In this document: one piece after another, positions 21,571 through 32,400 of the stretch | Layout of the letters: each line of letters begins with the position of its first letter | Numbering within the stretch: the first letter of the stretch is position 1 | Assembly: GCA_002342585.1 (NCBI GenBank) | Contig: DDQG01000011.1 | Span: 1-45,045, forward strand | Direction of reading: 5' to 3' | Length of the DNA: 45,045 nucleotides | Origin: Prevotellaceae bacterium UBA2448 | GTDB lineage: Bacteria; Bacteroidota; Bacteroidia; Bacteroidales; Bacteroidaceae | Position numbers and translations under genes: made by a program | Notes under the pieces: generated by a model | Told to the model about the DNA's origin: nothing | The model's input: only the letters and a program-made list of their open reading frames with translations | Database searches by the model: none

Positions 21571-23736
21571 ATGAAAAAATTATTACTCATGTTTTTTGTG
21601 CTTTTAGCACACATGGATGCTTTTGCAGAGAAGAGTGTGTATATTCCTTATGAGTGGTTGCACCCATGGAATCCAGACACTTTGTTGTATGCAGAAAGCG
21701 ACCCCGAGAACAAGTACACTTGGTCTAAGTCGAGAAGTATGGAGACCGACAACTTCATCATCTTCTGGGATAAAGGATGGGGCAGCACTCGTCCGGACCA
21801 ACTGCCAGCAAGCAATTTCTACTATTTCGATCTCGACTACATGAAGGAACGCCTCGAGACTTTCTTCAAGCACGAAACAGAAGTGCTCGGATTCGGTTCG
21901 TCGCCTACTTCCAATGTAAACAAGTACAAAATTATAGTTTGTCTGAACCACACAGAAGAATGGACTTGTTTCGGTAGTGGTTACGACTATCAGGTGCCAG
22001 CTCTTTGGATCAACCCATCTACAAGTAAACCTGTCGGTTCTGCTGTAGCTCACGAAGTTGGCCACTCACTCCACTATATGTGTTACTCCGACGCATCAAA
22101 ACAGGGCACAGACCCGACTGTGCACACAGGATTCCATGACCCCATCGGTTCCGGAGCTGCCATCTGGGAGACAACTGCCAACTGGCAGGCTCTCTACACC
22201 TACCCTAACGAGGTCTTCACTGAGAGTGGAACAGGTTATCATTTCGGAAACACTCACAACTATGCCTTCACACACGAATTCCACCGTTATCAGGCATATA
22301 TGTTCCTCCACTATCTGGTTGACTACTACAACGACATCCAGACAGTTTACAAAGTATGGAGTTATCCTGAGACTACAGCTAAGGACTTTAACCAGGTGCT
22401 CATGGACCTGAAAGGTCTTTCTGTTGCAGACCTCTATCGTCTCCATTTCAACTTCGCAATGCACGCAGTTACCTACGACATCAAGGCTTGCAAACCATAC
22501 TTGACAAATCAGTTTATCGGAAACTTCCGTTATGCAGCTTGCGAGATCGGTGATTCCACCTATCAGGTAGCTTACTCAAGTTGCCCACAGGGTACAGGTT
22601 TCAACGTGATTCCACTCCAGCTGAAACCTGCCGGCACACAGATCTCAACTAAGTTCACAGCCATCAGTCCACTCTCCAACCTGGTAGAAAGCGACCCTAT
22701 AGAATACCACAACGGTGACTCCTTCGTTAGTTTGAAAAACAAGACTAAGTACAACGGTCAGAATTCTTCATATCGCGGATTCCGTCTCGGTTATGTGGTG
22801 TTGAAAGAGGATGGCACTCGTGAGTACTTCACCGAAGATCAGGTATATTGCACAGGTGCCGGAAAGAAAACTGTCGATTACGGTTTCACAGTTCCTGAAG
22901 GCGCAAAACGCATGTGGCTCGTAGTAGCTCCGGCACTTTCAAACTACATTCAGCACAAATGGGACGACAACGTAGCAAACGATGACCAATGGCCTTACTA
23001 CTTCAAGCTCTCAGGCACAGACATCGGTCAAAGTGCAATTGTATATAACCCTATCATCATCGACGGACGTCCTGTAAGCAACATTGAAATTGAATATAAT
23101 GTATCATTCCCTGCCCGCAACAGCTATGAAGGAACTGCATTCTACGTTTCTGGCAAGGCTTTAGCTGCATTTGGCACAGCATTCCAGATGGCAGAACCTG
23201 CAAACGATTTATATTCAAGCATCACTGCATGGTCAAGCAGTGCTCCAGAAGAAGGAAAAAGTAAATTCTATGCATGCAATCCGAATAACGGATATATAAC
23301 AAATGCCGGAAGTACAGCAACCGGATATGGACACTGGTTCGATAATTCCGGCATCAGATGCAACTACAGCGACACTAAAGCCACACTCTATTCTGAGTTC
23401 TTACCTAATTTAATGGCATTCAACATAGGTCAGTACCCTAACAAAATGAAAGTAGGTGACACCTACCGCATCGCACAAGCTATACGTTATAAGAAAGATG
23501 GAGTCATTGCCAAGGCAACATTCTACTTCAACATTAACATCACAGCCGATACTGAATCGTACGAACTAGCAGGCATCAAGTACACAGACCCGACTGGTAT
23601 AGGGACAGTAAGTGCCGACTCAAATAGTCAGACAGCAGACGACCTTTGGTACACTACCGATGGACGTCAGCTCACAGGCAAACCAACCCAGCCAGGCATC
23701 TACATCCACAATAAGAAGAAGGTACTTATAAAATAA
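21571..23736 (+). CDS. Secreted HExxH protein with Prevotella-type C-terminal tail
   Basis: A 721-residue secreted protein: signal peptide (1-19), then a domain with SAVAHEVGHSLHYMCY (158-172; H161, E162, H165) followed by AIWETTANWQALY (197-209), where E200 may be a third zinc ligand. It resembles DUF6055-type putative metallopeptidases. The middle and end look like beta domains, the latter (about 580-670) like DUF4859. The last 30 residues read WYTTDGRQLTGKPTQPGIYI then a basic end, the tail seen on many secreted Prevotella proteins and possibly a secretion or anchoring signal. It lacks a glycosidase or adhesin domain I can name; a surface peptidase is the best guess. The start at 21571 gives a normal signal peptide. 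Confidence 0.7.
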   Translation: MKKLLLMFFVLLAHMDAFAEKSVYIPYEWLHPWNPDTLLYAESDPENKYTWSKSRSMETDNFIIFWDKGWGSTRPDQLPASNFYYFDLDYMKERLETFFKHETEVLGFGSSPTSNVNKYKIIVCLNHTEEWTCFGSGYDYQVPALWINPSTSKPVGSAVAHEVGHSLHYMCYSDASKQGTDPTVHTGFHDPIGSGAAIWETTANWQALYTYPNEVFTESGTGYHFGNTHNYAFTHEFHRYQAYMFLHYLVDYYNDIQTVYKVWSYPETTAKDFNQVLMDLKGLSVADLYRLHFNFAMHAVTYDIKACKPYLTNQFIGNFRYAACEIGDSTYQVAYSSCPQGTGFNVIPLQLKPAGTQISTKFTAISPLSNLVESDPIEYHNGDSFVSLKNKTKYNGQNSSYRGFRLGYVVLKEDGTREYFTEDQVYCTGAGKKTVDYGFTVPEGAKRMWLVVAPALSNYIQHKWDDNVANDDQWPYYFKLSGTDIGQSAIVYNPIIIDGRPVSNIEIEYNVSFPARNSYEGTAFYVSGKALAAFGTAFQMAEPANDLYSSITAWSSSAPEEGKSKFYACNPNNGYITNAGSTATGYGHWFDNSGIRCNYSDTKATLYSEFLPNLMAFNIGQYPNKMKVGDTYRIAQAIRYKKDGVIAKATFYFNINITADTESYELAGIKYTDPTGIGTVSADSNSQTADDLWYTTDGRQLTGKPTQPGIYIHNKKKVLIK

Positions 23737-23752
23737 CGATTAACGGTTAAAG

Positions 23753-23782
23753 AAAAAGGTTAGCGAAATGCTAACCTTTTTT
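23753..23782. terminator. Bidirectional terminator
   Basis: A 12-bp perfect stem, AAAAAGGTTAGC (23753-23764) with GCTAACCTTTTT (23770-23781), loop GAAAT. A runs on the left and T runs on the right let it end transcription of both the 721-residue protein gene and the MgtC-like gene. Confidence 0.88.
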
Positions 23783-23790
23783 ATCAATTG

Positions 23791-24513
23791 TCAATTATTC
23801 ACTTCATTAGTGAGGGTAAGCGAGAGCACATTTCCTTTTCCATGGAGTTCATCGAAAAGTCCGATAAAATCGGTGTCACTCTTACTGCGAATCATGAAAT
23901 TGATGGTGGTGACGCTTTGTGTGTAATCATAACGGAGGAACTCATCGGAGAGGTGAATACCATATCTCTTGAAACACTCGCGATACTCTGATGCATCAGT
24001 GACTACATAGTCAACCTTCAGGCGTACAATCTTCTGTTCGCTGCTACGAAGCAGTTTCTTCTCGAGAAATTCGAGGAAGAGGAGTACAAAGAGGATGAGA
24101 AAACAGGCAATGACGGAAATCCAATACATTCCTGCTCCGACGGAAAGTCCGATACAGGCAGACACCCACATGCCGGCAGCAGTAGTGAGTCCTCTTACCG
24201 AACCCTTCATCTGTATGATGGCACCAGCACCGAGAAAACCGATACCAGAGATTACCTGAGCAGCTATTCGTTCCGGGTCACCATTCTTCAGTCCGAAATG
24301 CACCTGAGGAATGTATATCGACACGATCATGGCGAGGGCAGCACCCATAGTGATGAGGGCAAAGGTACGCATACCTGCTGTCTGTCCCTTATGACGGCGT
24401 TCCAATCCCACTACTGCACCAAGCATAAAACTCAATGTCAGTTTAAAAAGCGAACCCACAACATTCACTTGTGGATCATTTATCTGTTCTATTACTGTTT
24501 CTATCCATTCCAT
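23791..24513 (-). CDS. MgtC/SapB-family membrane protein
   Basis: A membrane protein of about 240 residues. The N-terminal MgtC domain has four to five helices with LSFMLGAVVGLERRHKGQTAGMRTF, and further on VISGIGFLGAGAIIQ, GLTTAAGMWVSACIGL; a soluble C-terminal domain of about 90 residues follows. MgtC proteins are linked to growth at low magnesium and to phosphate control rather than to magnesium transport itself. I start it at the ATG at 24513 (MEWIETVIEQ), two bases after the stop of the S41 gene; an ATG at 24537 would add 8 residues and overlap that gene by 22 nt. The last codons lie in a short two-unit heptamer tract (TCAATTG, TCAATTA at 23784-23797). Confidence 0.88.
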   Translation of the reverse strand: MEWIETVIEQINDPQVNVVGSLFKLTLSFMLGAVVGLERRHKGQTAGMRTFALITMGAALAMIVSIYIPQVHFGLKNGDPERIAAQVISGIGFLGAGAIIQMKGSVRGLTTAAGMWVSACIGLSVGAGMYWISVIACFLILFVLLFLEFLEKKLLRSSEQKIVRLKVDYVVTDASEYRECFKRYGIHLSDEFLRYDYTQSVTTINFMIRSKSDTDFIGLFDELHGKGNVLSLTLTNEVNN

Positions 24514-24515
24514 AG

Positions 24516-25553
24516 TTACTGATTGTTTTTCAGCCATTCTCTGGCATATTCTATATATGTATCTTTCTTCTCTCCTGTATCCTTGCCCGACATAGTGAGT
24601 GGAATATCCGGTTTTATGCCGAATTCCGTATGTTGCATATTTCTGTCGTAAAAGATTACAGCACTATAGCGCACGGCCCATCCATTGGGCAGTTCACTGG
24701 TATAAGGCATACCCGATCCACCTCCTGTTTGGTCGCCCATCACAGTTACGAGAGGTGATGTCTTCATGAGTTTCACAAAGTCGTTCGTAGCACTGTAGCA
24801 CTGTCTGTTTGTGAGCACCACACATTTCTTCTGCCACCTTACTCCGTCGCCTGCCGGGTTCATGTATTCTGCCTTAGGTTCTGAAAAGTCATAGTGTCCC
24901 TTACCAGTCTTATGCGAAGTATAACCCACCAGAGTTCGTTCGTTTATGAAGTGCGAAGCCAGAGTCTTGGCATCGTCCATCTCCCCTCCTCCATTACTGC
25001 GCACATCGATGATAAGTCCTGTGCAGAGAGCCATTTCGTATAGAGCCACCGACACATTTCCGTGACCTATACCGACAGAGAACGAAGGCACGCGGATATA
25101 TCCTATATTATCGTCGAGAATCTTATAATCCAGTCCTGCCGCAATCTTATAGTCCGTACCGAGGTATGTAGCCTTCACGATAGAGTCGTTATAGTTGGCA
25201 GGATAATCCTCATAGTAACTCCAGTTGCGCGCATAATCGAAAGCAGCTATCAGGTTCACGTGTCCGTCCTTCAGTTCCGAAAGCATATTTGCCATCACTT
25301 CGAAGAGCTGCTGATTGGTCATTCCCGACTTCACCTGCGCCAAATACTTTTCATGAACAGCATCCCAGTTGAGTCCCATTTCCTTTTCCTTATACTCAAA
25401 GAAACAATAATGTTCGTCAATGAGTTTCCACAGAGCCTCAAGATTACTCTCCTTTGTATCGGTTGTATCTTCACCCTTTATACAACTTACGAGACATGTG
25501 GCACACATCACTGCGAACCACATATACATTATTATATTTATAGAGCGTCTCAT
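24516..25553 (-). CDS. S41-family peptidase, lipoprotein
   Basis: A 345-residue lipoprotein (lipobox LVSC, C24) with the C-terminal-processing-protease core: MLSELKDGHVNL (90-101), GYIRVPSF, GLIIDVRSNGGGEMDDAK (179-196), CVVLTNRQCYSATNDFV (244-260) with the likely nucleophile S254, then DQTGGGSGMPYTSELPNG and GIKPDIPL. No PDZ domain is visible, so it is of the short, tricorn-core-like type. It should act in the periplasm or at the outer membrane on unknown proteins. Its start overlaps the DUF3316 gene stop by 4 nt (ATGA) and its stop is followed closely by the MgtC-like gene, so the three probably form an operon. Confidence 0.87.
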   Translation of the reverse strand: MRRSINIIMYMWFAVMCATCLVSCIKGEDTTDTKESNLEALWKLIDEHYCFFEYKEKEMGLNWDAVHEKYLAQVKSGMTNQQLFEVMANMLSELKDGHVNLIAAFDYARNWSYYEDYPANYNDSIVKATYLGTDYKIAAGLDYKILDDNIGYIRVPSFSVGIGHGNVSVALYEMALCTGLIIDVRSNGGGEMDDAKTLASHFINERTLVGYTSHKTGKGHYDFSEPKAEYMNPAGDGVRWQKKCVVLTNRQCYSATNDFVKLMKTSPLVTVMGDQTGGGSGMPYTSELPNGWAVRYSAVIFYDRNMQHTEFGIKPDIPLTMSGKDTGEKKDTYIEYAREWLKNNQ

Positions 25554-26368
25554 CGTTTTCTGACAAAGTATTTCGTGAACCCAATCATGAAATCGTGGGT
25601 GTAATAGTGATTTTTAATTCCGTTAAACTTCGCCTGCATCAGTTCTGCCGAGTAACCGATTCTCAGTATATTATGTCCTACAGGGATGTCGAGGGTCAGC
25701 AGGTGGCGCATCGATGGCATATTGACGAAGTTGGCAAACACACAGTTGCGGTCGTAGCTACCCAGTTCAAACATCTCGTAGTACGACTGTCCGTAGCGGG
25801 GTGAGAAAGCGAGTCCGATAAACGGGATAGAGAGGAAATAACGGGCTTTCCATGTTTTTCCAGCGGCACCTCTGAAGTTATACTGTAAACCGCCTGCGAG
25901 GTCAACCATCACGTCTAGTTTTGCCTGTGCGGGGTTGTTGCTATTCCTGTCGTTATACACACAGCCTAGGAATCCCGAAGCCTGCAGACCAGCTGTGAAC
26001 TTCAAAGGTTTTTCGTCTCTGAAATTATACAGCCAGGCATTGCTATAACGTATACCTCCCGAATAACTCTTCACGTTTCGTGCCGGATTCTTCGTATATG
26101 AACCCTTTACATCCATCTGAGTCAGGTACGAGATATGTCCCCCACCCCTTCTCAGTCGTCGTTCTGTCTGTCTGAGGATTCTTCCGTTTATACCTGTGTA
26201 GGAATAAGGCGAGAGATACGAATCGAGCACATTGGCGACACCCACGCCGAATAAAGTAGAATGCATACGCAGACTATCCGTTTGCGCATGCATAACCATT
26301 CCTAGTGCCACGAAGAGCAGGCAGAAGGTAATTCGTTTAAAACAATGTGAGTTGTCCGTTGATTTCAT
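25550..26368 (-). CDS. DUF3316-type outer-membrane-like protein
   Basis: A 272-residue secreted protein with a signal peptide (about 10-28, ending VMHAQ) and then alternating short beta-strands rich in Tyr, Phe and Gly: SPYSYTGINGRILRQTERRL, GGIRYSNAWLYNF, FTAGLQASGFLGCVY and a final strand MIGFTKYFVRKR. This is a beta-barrel-like pattern and matches DUF3316 as I know it. Function unknown. The start overlaps the topoisomerase gene by 32 nt; a later start would cut the signal peptide. It overlaps the S41 gene by 4 nt. Confidence 0.75.
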   Translation of the reverse strand: MKSTDNSHCFKRITFCLLFVALGMVMHAQTDSLRMHSTLFGVGVANVLDSYLSPYSYTGINGRILRQTERRLRRGGGHISYLTQMDVKGSYTKNPARNVKSYSGGIRYSNAWLYNFRDEKPLKFTAGLQASGFLGCVYNDRNSNNPAQAKLDVMVDLAGGLQYNFRGAAGKTWKARYFLSIPFIGLAFSPRYGQSYYEMFELGSYDRNCVFANFVNMPSMRHLLTLDIPVGHNILRIGYSAELMQAKFNGIKNHYYTHDFMIGFTKYFVRKR

Positions 26369-29069
26369 CCCTTATGTCGCCATCCGACTTACCCTCATCT
26401 GGGTTTTCCACCTCAGGCAGTTCTTCGACTGGTTCGTCTGGTTCCAAAGCCTCCGGTTCCGGTTCACGTGTTGGTTCCAGTTCTGTCACCTTCAGCAGTG
26501 GGAACACCGTCAGTCGTTTGCCCTTTGCCTTGAATCCCTTGATGGCGATAAACTCGTCGGCATCGATAATCTCCGCAGGACGAGCTCCGTTTGTCTCGTC
26601 GAAGTCTATCTGCAGTCTTGGGTAGTAAGTGTCGGTAAGCAATATGAGTTTACTGTCCGGGTTTTCACCCAGGAAGTTTTGTTTCTTATTCGTCGCCTCC
26701 ATGTAGAAGCGCTTTATATACGGCAGGTTCTGGTTTTCCGCATCCCACAGCACAGCAGTCCACACCTTCTTCGGGTTGTACTTCTCTATCTTCATCACGT
26801 TCGGCTCGTAGTGGTTGTTCACGTCGAAGTTAGTCAGATAGAACTCACCGTTAGGCAGCACAACCAAAATGCTGTCTTCGTTGTGGAACTCTCCCAGCAG
26901 CACTCCATGTTCGTCGTAGTTGATACGTTGTATATCGCCGTCCCACCATACCTTTCTACCACCCAGCGTACTGCCTCCGTGAGCCTTCAGCTGAATGCGG
27001 AAGATATCGTGTTTCGTCACCAGATTACCCTTGCTCGAACGTCCCTTGATAGCCATTTCGCTGAAGTCCTTCTCAAACACGAGCTTCTTCAGTTTCTCCT
27101 GTGGTTTCAAAGTAATTCGGATGCTCTCTGCCTCTCCATTAGCATTCGACGAAAACCATGTAATCTTCGACTTCGGAGTACCCATCGTCAGGTCGTACTC
27201 CTTATCGCGCGTAAGACTCGGAATATTGAATCGCTTCATGTATGTATATCCGCTCTTACCGTCCTTGTAACAGACATTATAAATGGTTCTAACGTCGTTC
27301 TTCTTGAACACGGCAATGTGCACAACTTCAATTTTCCTCTTCTCCTTCTTCGACTTCTCCGTGTCACCGATGAAGAGTTTCTCAGCCACCTTCGTTATCT
27401 TATATGTGCCGTCCTTATAGAAAATGATGACATCATCAATATCGGAACAGTTGCACACGAATTCGTCCTTCTTCAGACTCGTACCGATAAATCCGTCCGC
27501 ACGGTTTATGTAGAGTTTCTGGTTGGCCTCGGCAACAGTAGCAGCCTGGATTGTGTCGAAATTACGAATCTCGGTCATTCTCGGATGCTCAGCGCCGTAC
27601 TTGTCCTTTAGGTATCGGAACCAGTTGGCAGTCACCTCCACGAGGTTAGCCAAGTCCTTATTTATCTCCTCTATGTCCGCCTTCATCTTCGCAATCAAGT
27701 CGTCCGCCCTATCCTTATTGAACTTCAGGATGCGAGCCATCTTGATTTCCATCAGTCTGAGTATGTCGTCGCGAGTCACCTCCCTGACGAAAGTCTCCTT
27801 GAACGGTTCCAGTCGCTTATCCACATAATCTACAGCATGATCCATATCGGGAGCATTCTCAAATTCCTTACCCTTATAGATGCGTTCCTCGATGAAAATC
27901 TTCTCCAGACTTGCAAAGTGGAGTTGTTCCAGAATCTCATCGCGTCGGATCTCCAGTTCTCGTTTTATGAGAAACTTAGTATAGTCAACCGACTTACGTA
28001 GCACATCACTCACCGTGAGAAACTTAGGCATTCTCTCGTCGATAACACAGCAGTTAGGCGAAATAGACACCTCGCAGTCAGTGAACGCATAGAGCGCATC
28101 AATCTGTTTGTCGCTGCTCACTCCCGGCACAAGATGCACCACAATCTCCACCTGTGAAGCCGTATTATCCTCTATCTTCCTTGCCTTTATCTTACCCTTC
28201 TCCACCGCCTTCGTGATGGTTTCGATGAGCGACTCGGCAGTCTTCCCGTATGGAATCTCGCGGATTACGAGAGTCTTATTATCCAGTTTTTCTATCTTCG
28301 CACGAATCTTCACCACCCCGCCTCGCTGTCCGTCGTTATACTTAGCCACATCAATCGAACCTCCAGTCAGGAAGTCCGGATACAGTCTGAACTCCTCTCC
28401 GTATAGGTAGCTAACGGCAGCATCACAAATTTCATTGAAATTATGAGGCAGGATCTTGCTCGACAATCCCACAGCGATACCTTCCACGCCCTGAGCAATA
28501 AGCAAAGGGAACTTCACAGGCAGCGCGATAGGTTCCTTATTACGTCCGTCGTACGACAACTTCCACTCCGTAGTCTTTGGGTTAAACACTACATCGAGGG
28601 CAAACTTCGACAGTCTTGCCTCAATGTATCGTGCAGCGGCAGCATCGTCACCTGTGAGGATATTACCCCAGTTACCCTGACAGTCGATGAGCAGTTCCTT
28701 CTGTCCCATCTGCACCAGAGCATCCTTGATGCTGGCATCACCATGCGGGTGAAACTGCATAGTGTGTCCCACGATATTTGCCACCTTATTATAGCGTCCG
28801 TCATCCATTCGTTTCATGGAATGCAGGATGCGTCGCTGCACGGGTTTCAGTCCGTCAACAATATGTGGCACAGCACGTTCCAAAATCACGTAACTCGCAT
28901 AATCGAGAAACCAATTCTGGTACATGCCACTCAAGTGGTGAGTAATACTATCCGACATGGTCGTAGGGTCATAATCAGAAGCAGGTGGCAGCTTACCGCC
29001 GTTCTCCACCGGCTCCACATCCTCTTCCATACCATCCAAATCTGTCAATTCGTCGTTTTCGTCCTTCAT
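26337..29069 (-). CDS. parC: DNA topoisomerase IV subunit A (ParC type)
   Basis: A 910-residue type IIA topoisomerase subunit. An acidic N-terminal extension of about 45 residues precedes the winged-helix domain (YASYVILERAVPHIVDGLKP, VGHTMQFHPHGDASIKDALV) with the DNA-cleaving Tyr at Y148 in AAARYIEARLSK. The tower and coiled-coil regions follow, then a C-terminal beta-pinwheel-like region and a Glu/Pro-rich end. The pinwheel lacks an obvious gyrase box (QRRGGKG), and the sequence resembles the Bacteroidetes ParC rather than GyrA. The quinolone-determining position equal to E. coli GyrA Ser83 is Ala (A112), which I believe is usual in this group's ParC. No parE is next to it. A -7-like TAACTTCG lies at 29089-29096. 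Confidence 0.9.
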   Translation of the reverse strand: MKDENDELTDLDGMEEDVEPVENGGKLPPASDYDPTTMSDSITHHLSGMYQNWFLDYASYVILERAVPHIVDGLKPVQRRILHSMKRMDDGRYNKVANIVGHTMQFHPHGDASIKDALVQMGQKELLIDCQGNWGNILTGDDAAAARYIEARLSKFALDVVFNPKTTEWKLSYDGRNKEPIALPVKFPLLIAQGVEGIAVGLSSKILPHNFNEICDAAVSYLYGEEFRLYPDFLTGGSIDVAKYNDGQRGGVVKIRAKIEKLDNKTLVIREIPYGKTAESLIETITKAVEKGKIKARKIEDNTASQVEIVVHLVPGVSSDKQIDALYAFTDCEVSISPNCCVIDERMPKFLTVSDVLRKSVDYTKFLIKRELEIRRDEILEQLHFASLEKIFIEERIYKGKEFENAPDMDHAVDYVDKRLEPFKETFVREVTRDDILRLMEIKMARILKFNKDRADDLIAKMKADIEEINKDLANLVEVTANWFRYLKDKYGAEHPRMTEIRNFDTIQAATVAEANQKLYINRADGFIGTSLKKDEFVCNCSDIDDVIIFYKDGTYKITKVAEKLFIGDTEKSKKEKRKIEVVHIAVFKKNDVRTIYNVCYKDGKSGYTYMKRFNIPSLTRDKEYDLTMGTPKSKITWFSSNANGEAESIRITLKPQEKLKKLVFEKDFSEMAIKGRSSKGNLVTKHDIFRIQLKAHGGSTLGGRKVWWDGDIQRINYDEHGVLLGEFHNEDSILVVLPNGEFYLTNFDVNNHYEPNVMKIEKYNPKKVWTAVLWDAENQNLPYIKRFYMEATNKKQNFLGENPDSKLILLTDTYYPRLQIDFDETNGARPAEIIDADEFIAIKGFKAKGKRLTVFPLLKVTELEPTREPEPEALEPDEPVEELPEVENPDEGKSDGDIRDEINGQLTLF

Positions 29070-29448
29070 AGCAAATTTTTCTTGGGTGCGAAGTTACACA
29101 TTTTTTTAAAAAATTCAAAATAATGAGAATTATTCATTTACTTCCACTGCAAGTTGACAATTCCACTCTCAAACAAACATTACTCATAGTTTTTCACTTG
29201 TCTGGCGAAGTTTTCCAAGATACTTGACTCTTCTTTTGTCCGTTAGAACTACATTTAAAGTGCATTTGTTGTGCGTTTTAACAAACAACAAACTAACAAC
29301 AGAGAAGATAAAAGCGAAGAAAAAAATAAAAAAGGAGTTTTTTCAAGATTTAGGTTGAAAAACACATAAAAGAATGTTGGTGATATGCAAAGTTTGCCGT
29401 ACTTTTACGCGCAAATTTATCAATTATCAAAAACCCTAATAAATACCT
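29070..29448. promoter_or_regulatory. Divergent intergenic region, parC / giant gene
   Basis: This 379-nt stretch has no gene. On the minus strand TAACTTCG (29089-29096) could serve parC. On the plus strand TTG (29377-29379), 20 nt, TACTTTTA (29400-29407) could serve the giant gene, with two mismatches. A small inverted repeat AATAAT-gaga-ATTATT lies at 29119-29134. The remainder is A-rich and I see no clear riboswitch or hairpin. Confidence 0.4.
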
Positions 29449-32400
29449 ATGAAAACAAAACAAAATGAACAAGTATGTGTGGAGAAGCACAACTTATGGA
29501 CTCTATTCGAGAGGTTTGTTCTGATTTTTTTATTTTTACCAGTTTTAACGGTTTTGATACCAATGCAGGCATGGGCTGCTGACGATCCGAATGATGACAC
29601 CGTTATCCTTGACGGAGTGAGTTATCATGTGTTGCGCAATAACGACGACTGGGAACGCTTCAGTGCGCTGGTGGATAAATCTGCCGGTGACGAGGATGTG
29701 AATGCCATCATGGAGGCCGACCTCTCGGTTACCAGCTGGGTTGGCAAGAATCCAGATTGGGCTTTCCGTGGTATCTTCAATGGTAATGGTCATACGCTGA
29801 ATGTAGAAATCAATAATCCCTACAATGATTTATACATGGCGCCCTTCGTCTTTACATCTAACGCCACTATCCGCGACCTGCACGTCACTGGTAACGTATC
29901 AGGCGGAAAGCACTCGTCCGGACTGGTGGGATTCGTTGGAAGAACCGCGACAGGCTGTAGCCTCACCGTCGAGAGGGTGTGGGTTTCCACTACCGTAACA
30001 GCCAATGACAACAGCAAATATACAGGTGAGTTCGTAGGTGGTTTCGTGGGACACGCACGTAAGAACTCGATTGTAATGACCGACTGTCGGTTTGACGGTA
30101 AGCTCATCAGTACCTGTCAGAGCGAAGATCGTGTAGCCGGTGCCTTCGTCGGATGGGGTGAAGAAGGGATCTCATACGATATTCGCCGCGTCTATGAAAA
30201 TGGATCCTCGGAGAATATTAACCATTTCAGTATATGCTATTGGGTTGATGATGATCACGATCGCCATAATTGGGGAGGTGGTGACCATCCTTGCGTTTAT
30301 ACCGCACATAACTGGGATGAGTGTCCCGAAGACCACAGAAATATCACTGATCAGCAAGATCTGGTGAACAAGATGAGTGGGAGCAAGCCCGATTCATGGG
30401 TGCTCGTTGACGGTAATGCGCTGCCTAATATCAAGCACTATTCACTTGATGCCACTTTCGATGCTTACGATATTGTTCCCGCAACAGATAAGGGAGTGGC
30501 AGGTATGCTGACTATTCCTTTCTCGTGCGATCAGGTAGTAAAGTGGGTTGATGCATGGTACACTGACGAGAACGGACAGAGGAAGAATCTGGAGCGAGTG
30601 ACTCTGGCTCCAAACAGTTATATGGGTTTCCTGAATGTACCTGCTACAGAACCGCACAAGGATTTGCAGATGACGGTAAGACTGCTGCTCGACAGTATCA
30701 GTTATACTTACGACCCGAAGAGTGATGCTGTGATGCATAATCCACGCAATCTGAAGTATGAGGTCCTGAACTATTCGAAGGAGAGTCTGACAGATGCCGG
30801 TGCTATTCAGTTGCAGTGGGAAACGAAAAATCCGAAGTATAACGATGTGGTGGATGGTGACCAGTTTATAGTGCTGCGTTCGTTGACAGGCAAGGCAGAG
30901 GATATGATTGCAATCGGAACTGTTACACTCGACGAGGAAGATTCTGTTTATGTGTATAAGGATTCGCTGCTCATCAGTGCTTTGACGAAGGATCTGATAG
31001 TCAAGGAGACGGGCATTGCCAATCTGAAATATTGGGTAGTACGTGCTTCTGCTCAGCAGTTGTGGGGTATGGATGGTAATAAGAACCCGACTATAGTCAC
31101 TGCAGAACCGAAGTCGGCTGCAATGGCTTTGCTGGAACCAACTGACGCGAAGGCTGCATGGAGCGACGAGACAGAACACAAGGCGAAGGTGACTTGGAGT
31201 TTCAAGTCGAGCGACGAGGCACACTATTATGTATGGGATAACCGTGCCCAGGTGCGTCTGGAGATAAAGAGCTATAATCGGGACGGAGGTTTGGCAGACA
31301 GTACGGTGACTGTGCTGACAACAGCACAGCTGCAGGCAGGAGAATATGAAACCACGCTGAACCGTTCGTGTGTGAACTATCAGATGCAGTTGTATCTGGA
31401 TGCGAAGACAGCTGTGGCATGGAGTGCTGCAGGCGATTCGCTCACTACCATCGCTGTAGCTGTTCCGGAGGATAAGTTCTACCACGAGAATCTGGGACAC
31501 ATAGATAAGGAGTCGCTTGCTGTAAGGCAGTTGCAGAGCAGTGTGTTGCTGACTTGGGCAAATATGACTGACGACCCTGTGGACTATTACGAGGTATGGC
31601 GCAAGGAAGCAAACGAAGCTAAGTTTACACAAATTGCAACCCAGTTGTTCGAGATGCAATTTGAAGATAATAAGGTCAGTCCTGTGCACAAGTATCAGTA
31701 TATAGTAAAAGGAGTGAACGACTGCGAAGGACAGAAGTCTGAGGAAACAAATCCTGTGGAGGGCAGTTGTGTAGGCACGGGTACTGTAGAGGGTTATCTG
31801 AAGTTTTCAGACGGAACCGGTATTCCGGGGGTAACCATCAACATAACAGGCGGAGACGGACAGCCAAGGAGCACCAAGACGGACGAGAGCGGTTTCTTCC
31901 ACATGACAGACCTGCCGTATGTGAACGGAACGGAGACTACTTACGAGGCTGCTCCGAACCTGAAGGGATTTGCTGATGTAAAACCTATCACCTTCAGCAC
32001 TACTCCAGGCGGCAACCTGGTGAAGGGTGTGGAGTTCGAGGTGAAGGAGAGTGTCAGGTTCTCAGGATATGTGCTGTATAACGGCACCAGCATTCCTGTG
32101 CAGGGTGTTTCGTTCCTGGTTGACGGATATGAGGTACATAATGCCTCGGGCAAGGTGGTGACAGACTACGAAGGAAAGTATTCGTTCCACATGCTGAAGA
32201 ATGAAAACCACACCATTCAGGCTGTGAAAAAGGGACACGTATTCTACCAGGACGGTTACTACCACGAAGGTGACGACACAAGTACCAACAGTTACAAATT
32301 CGAAATTGACAAATCGGGCATTTATTTCTACGACGACACGAGGGTGAAGTTGATAGGACGTGTTGCCGGAGGTAAGGATCAGGCAGCCATTCCGCTGGGC

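Noticed and set aside
26232..27611. A 459-residue open frame on the plus strand inside parC
   Set aside because: It lies entirely antisense to a well-supported topoisomerase gene and the DUF3316 start, has no recognisable motif, and its composition (rich in Arg, Leu, His) is that of a shadow frame.
29281..29360. Terminator in the A-rich stretch before the giant gene
   Set aside because: There are A and T runs but no stable stem next to them.
30442..31689. A 415-residue open frame on the minus strand inside the giant gene
   Set aside because: It is antisense to a continuous 9.6-kb gene with clear domains; the Cys/His/Leu-rich translation matches no family.
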